Assembly: GCF_042662225.1 (NCBI RefSeq)
Contig: NZ_JBHSYQ010000003.1
Location: 558,001-622,000, forward strand
DNA length: 64,000 nt
DNA from: Nibribacter roseus
Lineage (GTDB): Bacteria; Bacteroidota; Bacteroidia; Cytophagales; Hymenobacteraceae
Direction: 5' to 3'
Shown here: positions 1 to 8,941 of the stretch, one piece after another
Layout: every line of letters begins with the position of its first letter
Position numbering within the stretch: the first letter of the stretch is position 1
Position numbers and translations under genes: made by a program
The notes under the pieces: generated by a model
What the model saw: the letters and a program-made list of their open reading frames with translations, nothing else
Database searches by the model: none
Told to the model about the DNA's origin: nothing

Positions 1-132
1 AACGAAGAGAACCTGAAGCAGCCCCAAAAAGCACAGGACCTTTATAACCAGCTGCTGGTAAAGCACCCTGGCAGTGTGTTTGTGGCCGAAGCCAGAAAGA
101 GACTGCGGAAGCTGCGGGGAGATAAAGTGTAA
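1..132 (+). CDS. C-terminal end of a tetratricopeptide-repeat protein (5' end outside window)
   Basis: Only the last 43 codons are present, open from base 1 and ending in TAA at 130-132. The residues (DLYNQLLVKHPGS, then AEARKRLRKLRG) have the TPR helix-pair pattern typical of the final repeat of large Bacteroidota TPR proteins: YxxLLxxHPGS followed by a basic helix. TPR proteins act as protein-interaction scaffolds, often at the cell envelope; this fragment does not show which one. It converges on the PrsW-like gene with only one base between the two stop codons. Confidence 0.6.
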   Translation, partial: NEENLKQPQKAQDLYNQLLVKHPGSVFVAEARKRLRKLRGDKV

Positions 133-133
133 C

Positions 134-1813
134 TTATACATGAACAAAGGCTGGTAGAGTGGCCAAGCTTAACCGTACATCACCGCAAGATTTACACTGA
201 CTATAATCTATTCTATTTCCGTTCATGCTATAGTTCTGCCGGAGGAGCTTTAACTGACACTCTACGTACTCTTCATGAAGCAGTGATTCTGATTTATTTT
301 TCAGCTTCACCAGCACCAGATGCGGGTGATAGTCCGTTGTGTTGATAGCGCCAGCCAATTCTACTAGAAACCAGTCTGGATCTACTTCATAGCCTTCATC
401 TTCTGGCTGCCTAATGCAAATACGATCTATGATTTTCCCCTCAGTTTGAAAAAGACATTGTAGCAGCCAATCATTATAGGGAGAAGCCTTTAAGTTTACA
501 TGGTAGTCTACTATGTTCTGGGCTGCCAGAAAATTCATTTTCAATAGTAGTAGGGGGCTATGCTCTCCCGAACCGTACATATCTGAGGGAGGTGGCTCAT
601 TGTAATAGTCAAGTTTAATAGGGCGCCAGTAGCCTTTCACTAGGTCAAAATTCATAAGGCTGCTTACATAAAAAAATGCAAAACCTAAGCCTAAGAAAAA
701 GGAAGGAATAAACTCAATGGTAGCGTTGTGCTTGCCCAACTGTACCACGTCAATCAGGTAGTTCAAAACAATCATGGCGCTCAGCATAATAGCTAAAAAA
801 TACCGCTGCTTTTCAGTTTGCCACACCACCTGATAAGAGAAGAAAGGACTATTGTTTATAGCGTTATTCACTATAATGGTCCAAGCCAGCACATAGAAAA
901 AGAAGAGAAGGTAAGGAAAAGGCAATAACTCAATAAAGGTTAGAAAATCAAAAAGACCATGTGCCAAGGCGGCTGCCAGATAAGTAAGAACAAAATAACC
1001 TGCTACATGATTTCCTGTTTTGTATTTGCCCAACACATAGCCATAGACGGCAAAAGAGGAAAACATAATGTGTCCAAAAACTGACAGCAAAGCCCTGTTT
1101 TGGATTACCTGATCTTCTAAGGTGCTGAAATAGGCCAAGTTCTCTATAAAAGCGAAGCCTAAGGCAGAGGCAGCGGCATAGTAAATAATATCATATGGCT
1201 CATCTATCTCTCTGGTGAAAGCCAAAATCAAAATAACGGGAAAGAGTTTTACCCCTTCCTCAATCAAGCCAATTCGGGCAAAGCAAAAGACAAAGAAGTC
1301 ATAGAAGGGCTCATTTCTGTAAGAAATATCAAAAACGAAGGTGGCTGCATCAGCAAAAAAGATACTTAAAAAAGAAAAGGCCATTCCCAGTACCAGAGTG
1401 AGAATTGTTATGCTTAGCTTTTCTTTATGAAAAATATCCAGCTTTATGATATACAGGAACCACATAGCTAATATAAGGAAAGCGGCTATGAATGCGACGG
1501 TGGAAACATTCTCTAAAAAGACTCTAATAATCAACTTAAAATAGAGATAGAAATTGCCGCTCCAGAGCAGTTCTTTTAAATTGTTAGGCTCGGCAACGTA
1601 ATGGGTAGAATGGGTGAGTTGGAGAGATACATCCGGTAGTAGAAAATAAATGGCTGCAGGTACCACTACTAAAATGGCCATAACTGCAGAGAAGGCTCTA
1701 TAGTTGCCCGTTTTAAAGAACAGTTCCTTGCGGGCACATTGTTTATACTTGTGCCAGATATAGTAACAGAATGCGTAAATAATTAAGAAGACGAAGAAGC
1801 CTACAATAACCAT
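134..1813 (-). CDS. PrsW-family intramembrane protease with C-terminal soluble domain
   Basis: 559 residues. The N-terminal ~390 residues are very hydrophobic with about ten membrane segments. They carry the PrsW-family signatures: IEEGVK (Glu185, Glu186, Lys189), FIEN (Glu224, Asn225), a membrane His at about 248, and HGLFD (His285, Asp289). PrsW proteins are membrane-embedded glutamic-type proteases; in Bacillus one cleaves an anti-sigma factor. The last ~150 residues are hydrophilic, presumably cytoplasmic or periplasmic, and not recognised. The gene converges on the preceding TPR gene. Assignment to the superfamily is firm; the substrate is unknown. The start was chosen as the first ATG before the first membrane helix. 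Confidence 0.8.
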   Translation of the reverse strand: MVIVGFFVFLIIYAFCYYIWHKYKQCARKELFFKTGNYRAFSAVMAILVVVPAAIYFLLPDVSLQLTHSTHYVAEPNNLKELLWSGNFYLYFKLIIRVFLENVSTVAFIAAFLILAMWFLYIIKLDIFHKEKLSITILTLVLGMAFSFLSIFFADAATFVFDISYRNEPFYDFFVFCFARIGLIEEGVKLFPVILILAFTREIDEPYDIIYYAAASALGFAFIENLAYFSTLEDQVIQNRALLSVFGHIMFSSFAVYGYVLGKYKTGNHVAGYFVLTYLAAALAHGLFDFLTFIELLPFPYLLFFFYVLAWTIIVNNAINNSPFFSYQVVWQTEKQRYFLAIMLSAMIVLNYLIDVVQLGKHNATIEFIPSFFLGLGFAFFYVSSLMNFDLVKGYWRPIKLDYYNEPPPSDMYGSGEHSPLLLLKMNFLAAQNIVDYHVNLKASPYNDWLLQCLFQTEGKIIDRICIRQPEDEGYEVDPDWFLVELAGAINTTDYHPHLVLVKLKNKSESLLHEEYVECQLKLLRQNYSMNGNRIDYSQCKSCGDVRLSLATLPAFVHV

Positions 1814-1855
1814 GTTCCAACAATAAGACAGGAGCAGCTGGTAAGTTACATAAAA

Positions 1856-2290
1856 TTACTCCACCACAATCTTAGGGTTTACCTGTATCAGCAGCTGCAC
1901 AAAACGCTCTTTTTCTGTAGGGGAAAAGTAGATTTCATCCCACTTGTTGTAATACAAAATGAGTCCGGCTGTGCCCAGTGCAGGCCGCAGCCCCACCCAC
2001 AGGTATTTGTTCAGCTGGATTTTTCTGATGCTGTTAATGGGAATGGATCCTCTGAGCGGGCCGCTACGGTAGTGGAGTGTGTTACCTGAAATGCGGTAGT
2101 GAGTGCCAAACCAAATCCAGAGCAGCAGACCAACAATCAGGAGGGAGAAAATGAATAGGGTAATTTTCACTGCGGTAGGGCCAGATGCCTGTGCCTCAAA
2201 CGACAGCGCCACCGCAATAACCACAATAGTACCCCAGACGGCCAGCTTGCTAATCCAGTTTCTGGTAGATGGGAAAACTTCATTTATCAT
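1856..2290 (-). CDS. PH-domain (bPH/DUF1200-type) membrane protein
   Basis: 144 residues. Two membrane helices (about 15-30 and 42-62) are followed by a compact beta-rich domain beginning WFGTHYRISGNTLHYRSGP. This is the arrangement of bacterial PH-like proteins of the DUF1200/bPH group, where a short TM hairpin anchors a PH-like fold at the membrane. The role of the family is not established. It lies upstream of the PrsW-like gene on the same strand (gap about 42 nt), so co-transcription is plausible. Confidence 0.65.
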   Translation of the reverse strand: MINEVFPSTRNWISKLAVWGTIVVIAVALSFEAQASGPTAVKITLFIFSLLIVGLLLWIWFGTHYRISGNTLHYRSGPLRGSIPINSIRKIQLNKYLWVGLRPALGTAGLILYYNKWDEIYFSPTEKERFVQLLIQVNPKIVVE

Positions 2291-2361
2291 ATCTCTATGA
2301 ATTGAAAGTCTGTCCTTTTTAAACGCAGAGGCCTAGGCCAAAGGTTGTGGTGCTGCCGTGT

Positions 2362-2403
2362 GCGTGTTTTAGGACTGTTTTCTGAAAATCAAGTCTAAAA
2401 CGC
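2362..2403. repeat. Palindromic intergenic repeat, copy 1
   Basis: Arms GTTTTAGGACT and AGTCTAAAAC, centre TTTTCTGAAAA. It abuts the stop codon of the 37-residue ORF on the minus strand. First of about 23 related copies in the window. Confidence 0.75.
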
Positions 2404-2517
2404 CTAAGCAAAAAACAGGAACAGAAGGGCCAGAAACAGGAAGAACGACAGGTACATGAGCCCATCTACCAAGCCGTAATCTTTGTACTTGTGGTAAAAC
2501 TCTTTCAATTTTTTCAT
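2404..2517 (-). CDS. Small single-pass membrane protein, 37 aa
   Basis: An ATG-initiated frame of 37 codons ends in TAG at 2406-2404. The first 19 residues are charged and hydrophilic (MKKLKEFYHKYKDYG). The rest is one uninterrupted hydrophobic helix (SFFLFLALLFLFFA) running to the C-terminus, so the protein reads as a tail-anchored small membrane protein. It lies in the otherwise empty 350-bp gap between the PH-domain gene and recJ. No family is recognised by name. The clear amphiphilic layout and the palindrome placed exactly at its stop codon argue that it is real. It would be missed by annotation with a length cutoff. Confidence 0.5.
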   Translation of the reverse strand: MKKLKEFYHKYKDYGLVDGLMYLSFFLFLALLFLFFA

Positions 2518-2601
2518 GAACAGAAAACGCTAATCAAAGCAATTAATAACAGCCGCAACGTCAACCTTAAAAAGGAGTGTCCGGTTGTAACGCTTATTTC
2601 G

Positions 2602-2609
2602 TATTTTTG
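2602..2609 (+). promoter_or_regulatory. Bacteroidota -7 promoter box for recJ
   Basis: TATTTTTG matches TAnnTTTG. Transcription would begin near 2616, downstream of the earliest in-frame ATG (2577). This supports the ATG at 2643 as the true recJ start. A TTG at 2585-2587 is a weakly spaced -33 candidate. Confidence 0.5.
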
Positions 2610-2642
2610 CGACCTCTTAGCATAACCAAAGCAGCAGAGCCG

Positions 2643-4355
2643 ATGCAGAAACGATGGGTAGTAAAGGAAGCGCCGGACGCCGCAAAAGTACAGATTATAG
2701 TTGATAGCCTTGGTATTGGCCGCACGTTGGCGGGCATTCTCTGCCAGCGGGACATCTGTACCTTTGAGGAGGCAAAGGCTTTTTTTCGCCCCTCGTTAGA
2801 AAACCTGCACGACCCGTTTCTGCTTAAAGACATGGACAAGGCCGTAGTCCGGTTGGTTAAGGCTCTGCACCAACAGGAACGCATTATCATTTACGGCGAT
2901 TATGATGTAGACGGCACCACCTCAGTAGCATTGGTGTACAGTTTTCTGCAGCCCTTCTTCCAAGACCGGATAGAGTATTACATCCCCGACCGTTATTCTG
3001 AAGGCTACGGCATTTCCTTTCAGGGAATTGACTATGCCAAAGAAAACGGTTACAGTCTCATTATCTCTCTTGACTGCGGTGTAAAATCCATTGATAAGAT
3101 TGCGTATGCCAATGAGAAAAGCATAGATTTCATTATCTGCGACCACCATTTGCCCGATGATGAATTGCCCCAGGCTGTAGCCGTGCTAGACGCCAAACGC
3201 GCCGACTGCCCGTACCCTTATAAAGAATTGGCTGGCTGTGGCGTGGGATTTAAGTTTATGCAGGCCTTTTGCCTTAGCCAGGGCTTTGACCTGGAGCCGC
3301 TTTACCAGTTGTTGGATTTGGTGGTAGTGAGCATTGCCGCTGACATTGTGCCTATTACCGGAGAGAACCGTATTCTGGCGTACCATGGGCTACAGCGCAT
3401 GAACAGCGGTGGTCTGTTGCGGCCGGGGCTGGAGGCGCTGAAAGAATTGGCTGGTATGCGCTCTGAGCTGGACATCACGCAGATTGTATTCGGATTCGCG
3501 CCCCGTATCAACGCGGCAGGCCGTATGGGTGATGCGAAGCGCTCTGTGGCCATGTTGTTGGCTAAAACCAAGGAAGAGGCCTTTACCATAACCCAAGACA
3601 TAAACCTCTCTAACTCGCAGCGCCGCGGGCACGACACCAGCATCACCAAAGAGGCTCTGCAGATGATTGAGGACGATGAGTTCCTGCGTAGCGCCCGCTC
3701 AACCGTGCTGTTCAAAGAAACCTGGCATAAAGGTGTGGTGGGCATTGTGGCTTCTCGCTGCATTGAGAAATATTACCGCCCCACCATTATCCTCACCGAG
3801 TCTAACGGAAAAGCAACCGGCTCAGCCCGCTCAGTGCACGGGTTTGATGTACACCAGGCTATTTTGGCTTGTTCTGATTTGCTAGACCAATTTGGGGGCC
3901 ACATGTACGCCGCCGGTTTAACCATGCCAGTGGAAAACGTACCTGCATTTAGAGAACGGTTTGAGCAGATTGTGTCCAGCACCATTCTGGAGGAACAGCT
4001 AGTGCCCTTGGTAGAAATTGATGCGCTGCTGGATTTTCACCAAATCACTCAGAAATTCTTCAACATTCTGAAGCAGATGGAGCCTTTTGGGCCAGGCAAC
4101 ATGGCACCGGTGTTCATGAGCCGCTGCGTGTATGACACCGGCTCTGTGCGGGTGGTAGGAGATTCGCACCTGAAGCTTCGCCTTACCCAAGACGGTGACA
4201 TTTCATTTGATGCCATTGCGTTCGGCATGGCCGATTTCTACCCGCGCATTCAAAAAGGAATTCCGTTTGATGTTTGCTACTGCGTTGAAGAAAATGTGTT
4301 CCGGGGCAATATCACGCTGCAGCTGCGCATCAAGGATATCCGCTTTACGGAATAG
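2643..4355 (+). CDS. recJ: Single-stranded-DNA-specific exonuclease RecJ
   Basis: 570 residues from the ATG at 2643. RecJ degrades single-stranded DNA 5' to 3' in recombination and mismatch or base-excision repair. DHH-superfamily motifs are all visible: YGDYDVDG (Asp86, Asp88, Asp90), SLDCG (Asp144), CDHH (167-169) and the later FGFAPRINAAGRM segment linking DHH to DHHA1. A C-terminal OB-like domain follows (about 455-570). Length is normal for Bacteroidota RecJ. The longer frame from 2577 was rejected because it precedes the promoter box and encodes no conserved sequence. A palindromic repeat starts 20 nt after the stop. Confidence 0.95.
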   Translation: MQKRWVVKEAPDAAKVQIIVDSLGIGRTLAGILCQRDICTFEEAKAFFRPSLENLHDPFLLKDMDKAVVRLVKALHQQERIIIYGDYDVDGTTSVALVYSFLQPFFQDRIEYYIPDRYSEGYGISFQGIDYAKENGYSLIISLDCGVKSIDKIAYANEKSIDFIICDHHLPDDELPQAVAVLDAKRADCPYPYKELAGCGVGFKFMQAFCLSQGFDLEPLYQLLDLVVVSIAADIVPITGENRILAYHGLQRMNSGGLLRPGLEALKELAGMRSELDITQIVFGFAPRINAAGRMGDAKRSVAMLLAKTKEEAFTITQDINLSNSQRRGHDTSITKEALQMIEDDEFLRSARSTVLFKETWHKGVVGIVASRCIEKYYRPTIILTESNGKATGSARSVHGFDVHQAILACSDLLDQFGGHMYAAGLTMPVENVPAFRERFEQIVSSTILEEQLVPLVEIDALLDFHQITQKFFNILKQMEPFGPGNMAPVFMSRCVYDTGSVRVVGDSHLKLRLTQDGDISFDAIAFGMADFYPRIQKGIPFDVCYCVEENVFRGNITLQLRIKDIRFTE

Positions 4356-4375
4356 CTTTTCTTTTAGAGAGAGTA

Positions 4376-4417
4376 GCTGTTTTTGCCTTGTTTTTCTAAA
4401 ATAAGGTCAAAAACAGC
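4376..4417. repeat. Palindromic intergenic repeat, copy 2
   Basis: Arms GCTGTTTTTG and CAAAAACAGC, 20 nt downstream of the recJ stop codon. Confidence 0.8.
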
Positions 4418-4501
4418 GGTTCAGTTGTGGGTAATTCGCATCTGTGGCGCAAATGGTGTATTTTCAACCTACACTAAAGCGCAAACTCAACTTTCTAATC
4501 T

Positions 4502-7405
4502 ATGAAATACAAAATCCTTTTGGCGGGGCTGCTGTTCTGTGCCAGCGTATGTACGGCGCAGGCGCAGCAAGCTTCTACCAAAAAGCCCCTCACACATGCC
4601 GTGTACGACAGCTGGAAGAGCATTGCCGGCGACTCGCTTAGCAACAACGGCCAATACCTGCTCTTTGCTGTTAACCCGCAGGAGGGCGATGGTGTGCTGC
4701 ATCTCCGCAACCTGAGCCAGAATACCTCAAAGCAGTTCCCTCGGGGCCAAAAGCAAGCCTTCACCGCCGATAATAGATTTGCCATTTTTCAAATTGAGCC
4801 TGCGTACGCGTCTGTCCGGCAGGCCAAGCTGAAAAAGAAGAAGCCCGAAGAAATGCCCAAAGATTCCTTGTCCATTCATGAGCTGGCGAGTGGCAAAACA
4901 GAATACGTGGACCGGGTGAAGAGCTACAAACTGCCTAGCAAAAGCGGCGAGTGGCTGGCGTACCAGTTAGAGACGCCTCTGCCTCAAAAGGCTGCCAAAG
5001 ACACCAGCAAAACCAAAACTACCTCCCCAGCCAAACCAGCCGGTAGGGGAGCCGGTAAAAAAGACGATGGAACCGGGCTGGTGCTCCGCCATTTGCCTAC
5101 CGGCCAAGAATACCGCTTTGACCGCGTCACCGATTACTTGTTCTCTGAGAAAGGCAACACCCTCTATTTTGTAAAGGCCGAGAAAGATTCTCTGCACAAA
5201 GCAGGGGTTTTCGCCTTCAATACTTCGGCTCGCCGCGCCATGCCTGTTGATACCGGCCGTGTGAGCTATAAAAACTTGGCAACTGATAAAAGCGGAGAGC
5301 AACTGGCTTTTGTAGCCAGCAACGACAGCACCGGCAAAGACCTGCGCTACTTTCAGCTCCTGCACTGGACCGCAAAGAACAACCGCCTTAAAACATTAGC
5401 CGATACCGCCAGCAAAGGCATGCCCGCCAAATATATGGTAAGTGAACACGCCCAGCTAGGCTTCAGCGAGAACGGCGATCGCTTATTTTTCGGCACCTTT
5501 CCACGCCCCACGCAGTACGAGAAAGACACCACCAAGCTAGACGAGGAGAAGGTAAATGTTGACGTCTGGACCTACCGTGATCCGCTCATTCAGCCCATGC
5601 AGCTTAAGCAGCTGGAGCGGGAGCAGAAGCGGTCTTTTCTGGCGGTGTATGACCTGAAACGAAACCGGATAGTACAGTTGGCCACGCCTGAAATTCCGGA
5701 TGTGAGCCTGAACCCAGACCGAAACGCAGATGTGGCTCTAGGAAGCAGCAACGTCAATTACCTGCTTAGCGTGGGCTACGATTCGCCCTCTCGGTCTGAT
5801 GCCTGGCTGATTGACCTGAAAGACGGCAGCCGCCGGTTGGCGGTGAAAGACACCCGAGGCCGCCCAAGGTTATCGCCGGAAGGCAAGTTTCTGTATTGGT
5901 ACGAGCCCTCTGACAGCTCATGGAAAGCCATGAACGTAAAAGCCAAGGTGCCGGTGAATCTGACCCAAAAGCTGAACGTGGCCTTTTACGATGAGCAGAA
6001 CGATGTTCCGGCGTTGCCCGATGACTACGGCCTCACCGGCTGGACAAAAGACGATGCTTACCTACTGGTGAACGACCGCTATGATATATGGCGCCTAGAC
6101 CCAAATGGTAAAGCCGCTGCCGTAAACATAACAGACGGCTATGGCCGCAAAAACAACCTTCGGTTCCGTTACCAGGATTTAGACCCCAGAGAGCGTACTG
6201 TACCTGTAGACCAAAAGATTCTGCTCCGCACCCTGGACCTCAAGACCAAGGCTTCTGGTTACTTTACAGATTATGTGACCAAAGCTGGGCAGCCGCAGAA
6301 ACTTGTGCTGGAACCGTACAGCTTTTCCAGCGTTCGGAAAGCCAAAGACAGCGACCGCCTCACGTTCCGGCGCGGCAGTTTTCAAGAGTACCCAGATGTG
6401 TGGGTGACCAATACCAGCTTCAGTAACCCGCAGAAAGTGAGCAATGCCAATCCGCAGCAAAGCGGGTACCTGTGGGGAACCGTGGAGCTGGTGGAATGGA
6501 CTTCAAACGATGCTATTCCGCTGGAAGGCCTTCTTTTCAAACCTGAGAACTTTGACCCGAAGAAGAAGTACCCCATGCTGGTGTATTTCTATGAGCGAAA
6601 CGCCGAGACCCTGCACAACTACCGCACCCCGGCTCCCAGCGCCTCAACCATTAACATTCCGCTGTTCGTGAGTCAAGGTTATCTGGTGTTCGTGCCAGAC
6701 ATTGTGTACAAAGACGGGTATCCGGGGCAGAGTGCCTACAACAGCATTATTCCGGGGGTACAGATGTTGGCGGCCAAAGGCTTTGTAGATGAGAAGAACA
6801 TGGCCATTCAGGGCCAGAGCTGGGGTGGTTATCAGGTAGCCTACCTCATTACGCAGAGCAACTTGTTTAAAGCAGCCATGGCTGGTGCGCCCGTGAGCAA
6901 TATGACGAGCGCCTACGGCGGAATACGCTGGGAGAGCGGTATGAGCCGTCAATTTCAGTATGAGCGCACTCAAAGCCGCATAGGCGGTACCCTGTGGGAG
7001 AAGCCCATGCAGTACATCGAGAATTCGCCGCTATTCTACGCGCCTAAGGTAGAAACCCCGCTGCTCATCATGCACAATGACAATGACGGAGCCGTGCCGT
7101 GGTACCAGGGTATTGAGCTGTTCATGGCCCTGCGCCGCCTCAATAAACCTGTCTGGATGCTGGTGTACAACGGCGAGGCACATAACCTCATGCAGCGCAA
7201 GAACCGCAAAGACCTCTCTGTGCGTATGTCGCAGTTCTTTGACCATTACTTGAAAGGAGCCCCAGAGCCCGCCTGGATGAAAAAAGGAGTGCCATCGTTG
7301 GTGAAAGGCAAGGAATACGGGCTAGAGCTGATTGAAGAGCCCGCAGCTACCACGCCCGCACCTGGCCAGGAGCCGGAGACTCATTCAGCCTCTGAGGAAA
7401 AGTAA
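4502..7405 (+). CDS. Secreted S9-family (prolyl oligopeptidase-like) serine peptidase
   Basis: 967 residues. A signal peptide (about 1-21, ending AQAQ) predicts export to the periplasm or beyond. The long middle part resembles the beta-propeller of S9 peptidases. The C-terminal ~270 residues form the alpha/beta-hydrolase domain: GQSWGG nucleophile elbow (Ser773), HNDNDGAVPW (Asp862 as the likely acid, compare HGxxDxxVP) and NGEAHNL (His894). S9 enzymes cleave short peptides, often after proline or as acyl-aminoacyl or dipeptidyl peptidases. A Lys/Pro/Gly-rich insertion lies near 165-190. The extended tail after about 935 is low complexity. Exact specificity cannot be read from sequence. Confidence 0.88.
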   Translation: MKYKILLAGLLFCASVCTAQAQQASTKKPLTHAVYDSWKSIAGDSLSNNGQYLLFAVNPQEGDGVLHLRNLSQNTSKQFPRGQKQAFTADNRFAIFQIEPAYASVRQAKLKKKKPEEMPKDSLSIHELASGKTEYVDRVKSYKLPSKSGEWLAYQLETPLPQKAAKDTSKTKTTSPAKPAGRGAGKKDDGTGLVLRHLPTGQEYRFDRVTDYLFSEKGNTLYFVKAEKDSLHKAGVFAFNTSARRAMPVDTGRVSYKNLATDKSGEQLAFVASNDSTGKDLRYFQLLHWTAKNNRLKTLADTASKGMPAKYMVSEHAQLGFSENGDRLFFGTFPRPTQYEKDTTKLDEEKVNVDVWTYRDPLIQPMQLKQLEREQKRSFLAVYDLKRNRIVQLATPEIPDVSLNPDRNADVALGSSNVNYLLSVGYDSPSRSDAWLIDLKDGSRRLAVKDTRGRPRLSPEGKFLYWYEPSDSSWKAMNVKAKVPVNLTQKLNVAFYDEQNDVPALPDDYGLTGWTKDDAYLLVNDRYDIWRLDPNGKAAAVNITDGYGRKNNLRFRYQDLDPRERTVPVDQKILLRTLDLKTKASGYFTDYVTKAGQPQKLVLEPYSFSSVRKAKDSDRLTFRRGSFQEYPDVWVTNTSFSNPQKVSNANPQQSGYLWGTVELVEWTSNDAIPLEGLLFKPENFDPKKKYPMLVYFYERNAETLHNYRTPAPSASTINIPLFVSQGYLVFVPDIVYKDGYPGQSAYNSIIPGVQMLAAKGFVDEKNMAIQGQSWGGYQVAYLITQSNLFKAAMAGAPVSNMTSAYGGIRWESGMSRQFQYERTQSRIGGTLWEKPMQYIENSPLFYAPKVETPLLIMHNDNDGAVPWYQGIELFMALRRLNKPVWMLVYNGEAHNLMQRKNRKDLSVRMSQFFDHYLKGAPEPAWMKKGVPSLVKGKEYGLELIEEPAATTPAPGQEPETHSASEEK

Positions 7406-7410
7406 ACCTA

Positions 7411-7446
7411 TTTTAAGCCTGTTTTTCTGAAACCAAACCCAAAACG
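7411..7446. repeat. Palindromic intergenic repeat, copy 3 (diverged)
   Basis: TTTTAAGCCTGTTTTTCTGAAA followed by CCCAAAACG, five nt after the S9 peptidase stop. Its right arm is shared with the next hairpin, so two alternative pairings are possible. Confidence 0.6.
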
Positions 7447-7477
7447 CTCAACTGCATTTCAGCGGTTGGGCGTTTTG
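7440..7477 (+). terminator. Long hairpin downstream of the S9 peptidase gene
   Basis: A 15-bp stem (CAAAACGCTCAACTG with AGCGGTTGGGCGTTTTG, two G-U pairs) closes a loop of about 8 nt. The U-rich part lies inside the stem rather than after it, so termination is plausible but not classical. Confidence 0.5.
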
Positions 7478-7662
7478 CTGTAAGCAGACTGTGTAGGTTT
7501 ATGTTGGTTCTGCAGTAAGAATGGCTATTACTTAGTAGCGTATTGCCATTGTTTTCGTAACTTCCGCTACCGGTTGAAAGACAGGAGGAAGGCGCATGCA
7601 GCAGCAACTGGTTCTACATCTTGTTCGGCTAGGTTCAATACCAAAAACAACCCTTTATCATT

Positions 7663-7998
7663 ATGTTTAAAAACCCATTTTCATTTAATGGCCGGATCAG
7701 ACGAACTGAATACGGAGTCAGCTTTATCATTTACGCTGTTCTGTACATGCTCATTTCTTGGGTAGGTAGTACAGAAGGGCTGGAGCTAATTTTCATAGCC
7801 AGTTTTCCGCTGGTGTGGTTCTTCTGGGCACAAGGAGCCAAGCGCTGCCATGACAGAGGCAACAGCGGTTGGTACCAACTTATTCCGTTCTATTTCTTCT
7901 GGTTGCTTTTTGCCGACGGTGAATTCGGTCCCAATGAATATGGTGATAATCCTAAAGGATTGGGTAATGAAGAAGAAGAGTTGCTGTTCGGCCTATAA
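7663..7998 (+). CDS. DUF805 membrane protein
   Basis: 111 residues with the DUF805 pattern: an N-terminal FSFNGRIRRTEYG motif, three or four membrane helices, the central WAQGAKRCHDRGNSGWYQLIP motif, and a C-terminal GPNEYGDNPKG tail. DUF805 proteins are small inner-membrane proteins of unknown function. Start is the ATG at 7663. An intrinsic terminator follows 40 nt after the stop, so the gene is probably monocistronic. Confidence is high for the family; nothing supports a specific function. Confidence 0.85.
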   Translation: MFKNPFSFNGRIRRTEYGVSFIIYAVLYMLISWVGSTEGLELIFIASFPLVWFFWAQGAKRCHDRGNSGWYQLIPFYFFWLLFADGEFGPNEYGDNPKGLGNEEEELLFGL

Positions 7999-8038
7999 TA
8001 ACTGAAAGCTTATACCTGCACTTTCACATATAAAGAAC

Positions 8039-8068
8039 GCCTAGCCATACAAATAGCTAGGCTTTTTT
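8039..8068. terminator. Intrinsic terminator after the DUF805 gene
   Basis: Perfect 7-bp stem GCCTAGC/GCTAGGC with a 10-nt loop, followed by six T on the plus strand. Confidence 0.8.
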
Positions 8069-8106
8069 GTTTTTAGCCCCTTTTTACAAAAACAGCCTTA
8101 AAACAG
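8068..8106. repeat. Palindromic intergenic repeat, copy 4 (inverted orientation)
   Basis: Read on the minus strand it begins CTGTTTTAAGGCTGTTTTTG. It overlaps the stop codon of the GH25 gene, so it is 3'-proximal to that minus-strand gene. Confidence 0.7.
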
Positions 8107-8850
8107 TTCTTCCTCTGCCTGAGCCAATTGCTCACTTGGTGCATTGGCAGGAACGCAAAGAGTTTCCAAAGCCGCCATGCCACCGTAGAAGTAGTTCATG
8201 TCTACGGCACCGTCTATTCCTCTTAGTCTGCCGCGCTCAGAGTACTGCCAGAAATGCATCTTGTCTTCTGGGTGCGTAGTAGGTTTGGTGTGGTGGTATT
8301 TGGCAATCCAGAACGGGTAATCGGTGAAATGCCCTTTCAGCTTGCGGTTGTAATAGGTTTGGTTCGTGTAGATGATGGGCTTTACGCCATAATGCTGTTC
8401 AGCTAAGGTAAGCCAGGTACGAATGCCTTCGCGTAATTCTTCATCGGTGATATCTGGGGCAAATGTTTCAATATCTAGTACAGGTGCCAAGTCGCCAGGG
8501 CTAAGGGAAACTTGGCTGGTAAAATGATCTACCTGAGCTTTCGCATCTACCCAAGGCAAATAAAAGTGATAGGCTCCTCGCTTGATTCCATGTTTTTGAC
8601 TCTGTACCCAATTGCGTGCGAAATATGAATCCTTTAGGTAAGCCCCTTCCGTTGCTTTTATAAAAGCGAAGCTAATGTTATCATCTTTCATAGTGTCCCA
8701 GTTGATCATCAACTGGTATCTAGATACATCTATTCCACGCAGCAGCTCCGTACTATTTGTATTGGCAGCCATCAGAAGAAAGCTGCTTAAAGAGAAAAAG
8801 AAAGGAAGAAAGGCCATTCGGATCGGACCCGAATTGGTAAAGAAATTCAT
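8098..8850 (-). CDS. GH25 family lysozyme (N-acetylmuramidase)
   Basis: 250 residues. A short hydrophobic segment at about 12-29 acts as signal or anchor. The GH25 barrel then starts at RGIDVSRYQ (Asp41) and contains AFIKATEG, GAYHFY and APVLDIETF with the acidic catalytic pair, and ends with HFWQYSERG and VDMNYF. GH25 enzymes hydrolyse the beta-1,4 bond between MurNAc and GlcNAc. No cell-wall-binding repeats or immunity gene are seen, so a role in peptidoglycan turnover rather than phage lysis is the simpler reading. The promoter candidate lies about 60 nt upstream. The stop codon lies inside a palindromic repeat. Confidence 0.88.
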   Translation of the reverse strand: MNFFTNSGPIRMAFLPFFFSLSSFLLMAANTNSTELLRGIDVSRYQLMINWDTMKDDNISFAFIKATEGAYLKDSYFARNWVQSQKHGIKRGAYHFYLPWVDAKAQVDHFTSQVSLSPGDLAPVLDIETFAPDITDEELREGIRTWLTLAEQHYGVKPIIYTNQTYYNRKLKGHFTDYPFWIAKYHHTKPTTHPEDKMHFWQYSERGRLRGIDGAVDMNYFYGGMAALETLCVPANAPSEQLAQAEEELF

Positions 8851-8907
8851 ATGCTTAATCAGTTGTAATAAAGGTGGTTAAAAGTTAAGCAGAAAGTGTT
8901 ACTTTAA

Positions 8908-8941
8908 CAAAATTAATAGGAATGATTAAATAATTTGCCAA
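8908..8941 (-). promoter_or_regulatory. Promoter for the GH25 gene (minus strand)
   Basis: On the minus strand, TTG (8941-8939), 23 nt, then TAATTTTG (8915-8908), which fits TTG-N17-23-TAnnTTTG. Confidence 0.5.

Noticed and set aside
3302..3763. 153-codon minus-strand frame
   Set aside because: Antisense to the conserved core of recJ, with no plausible start or family.
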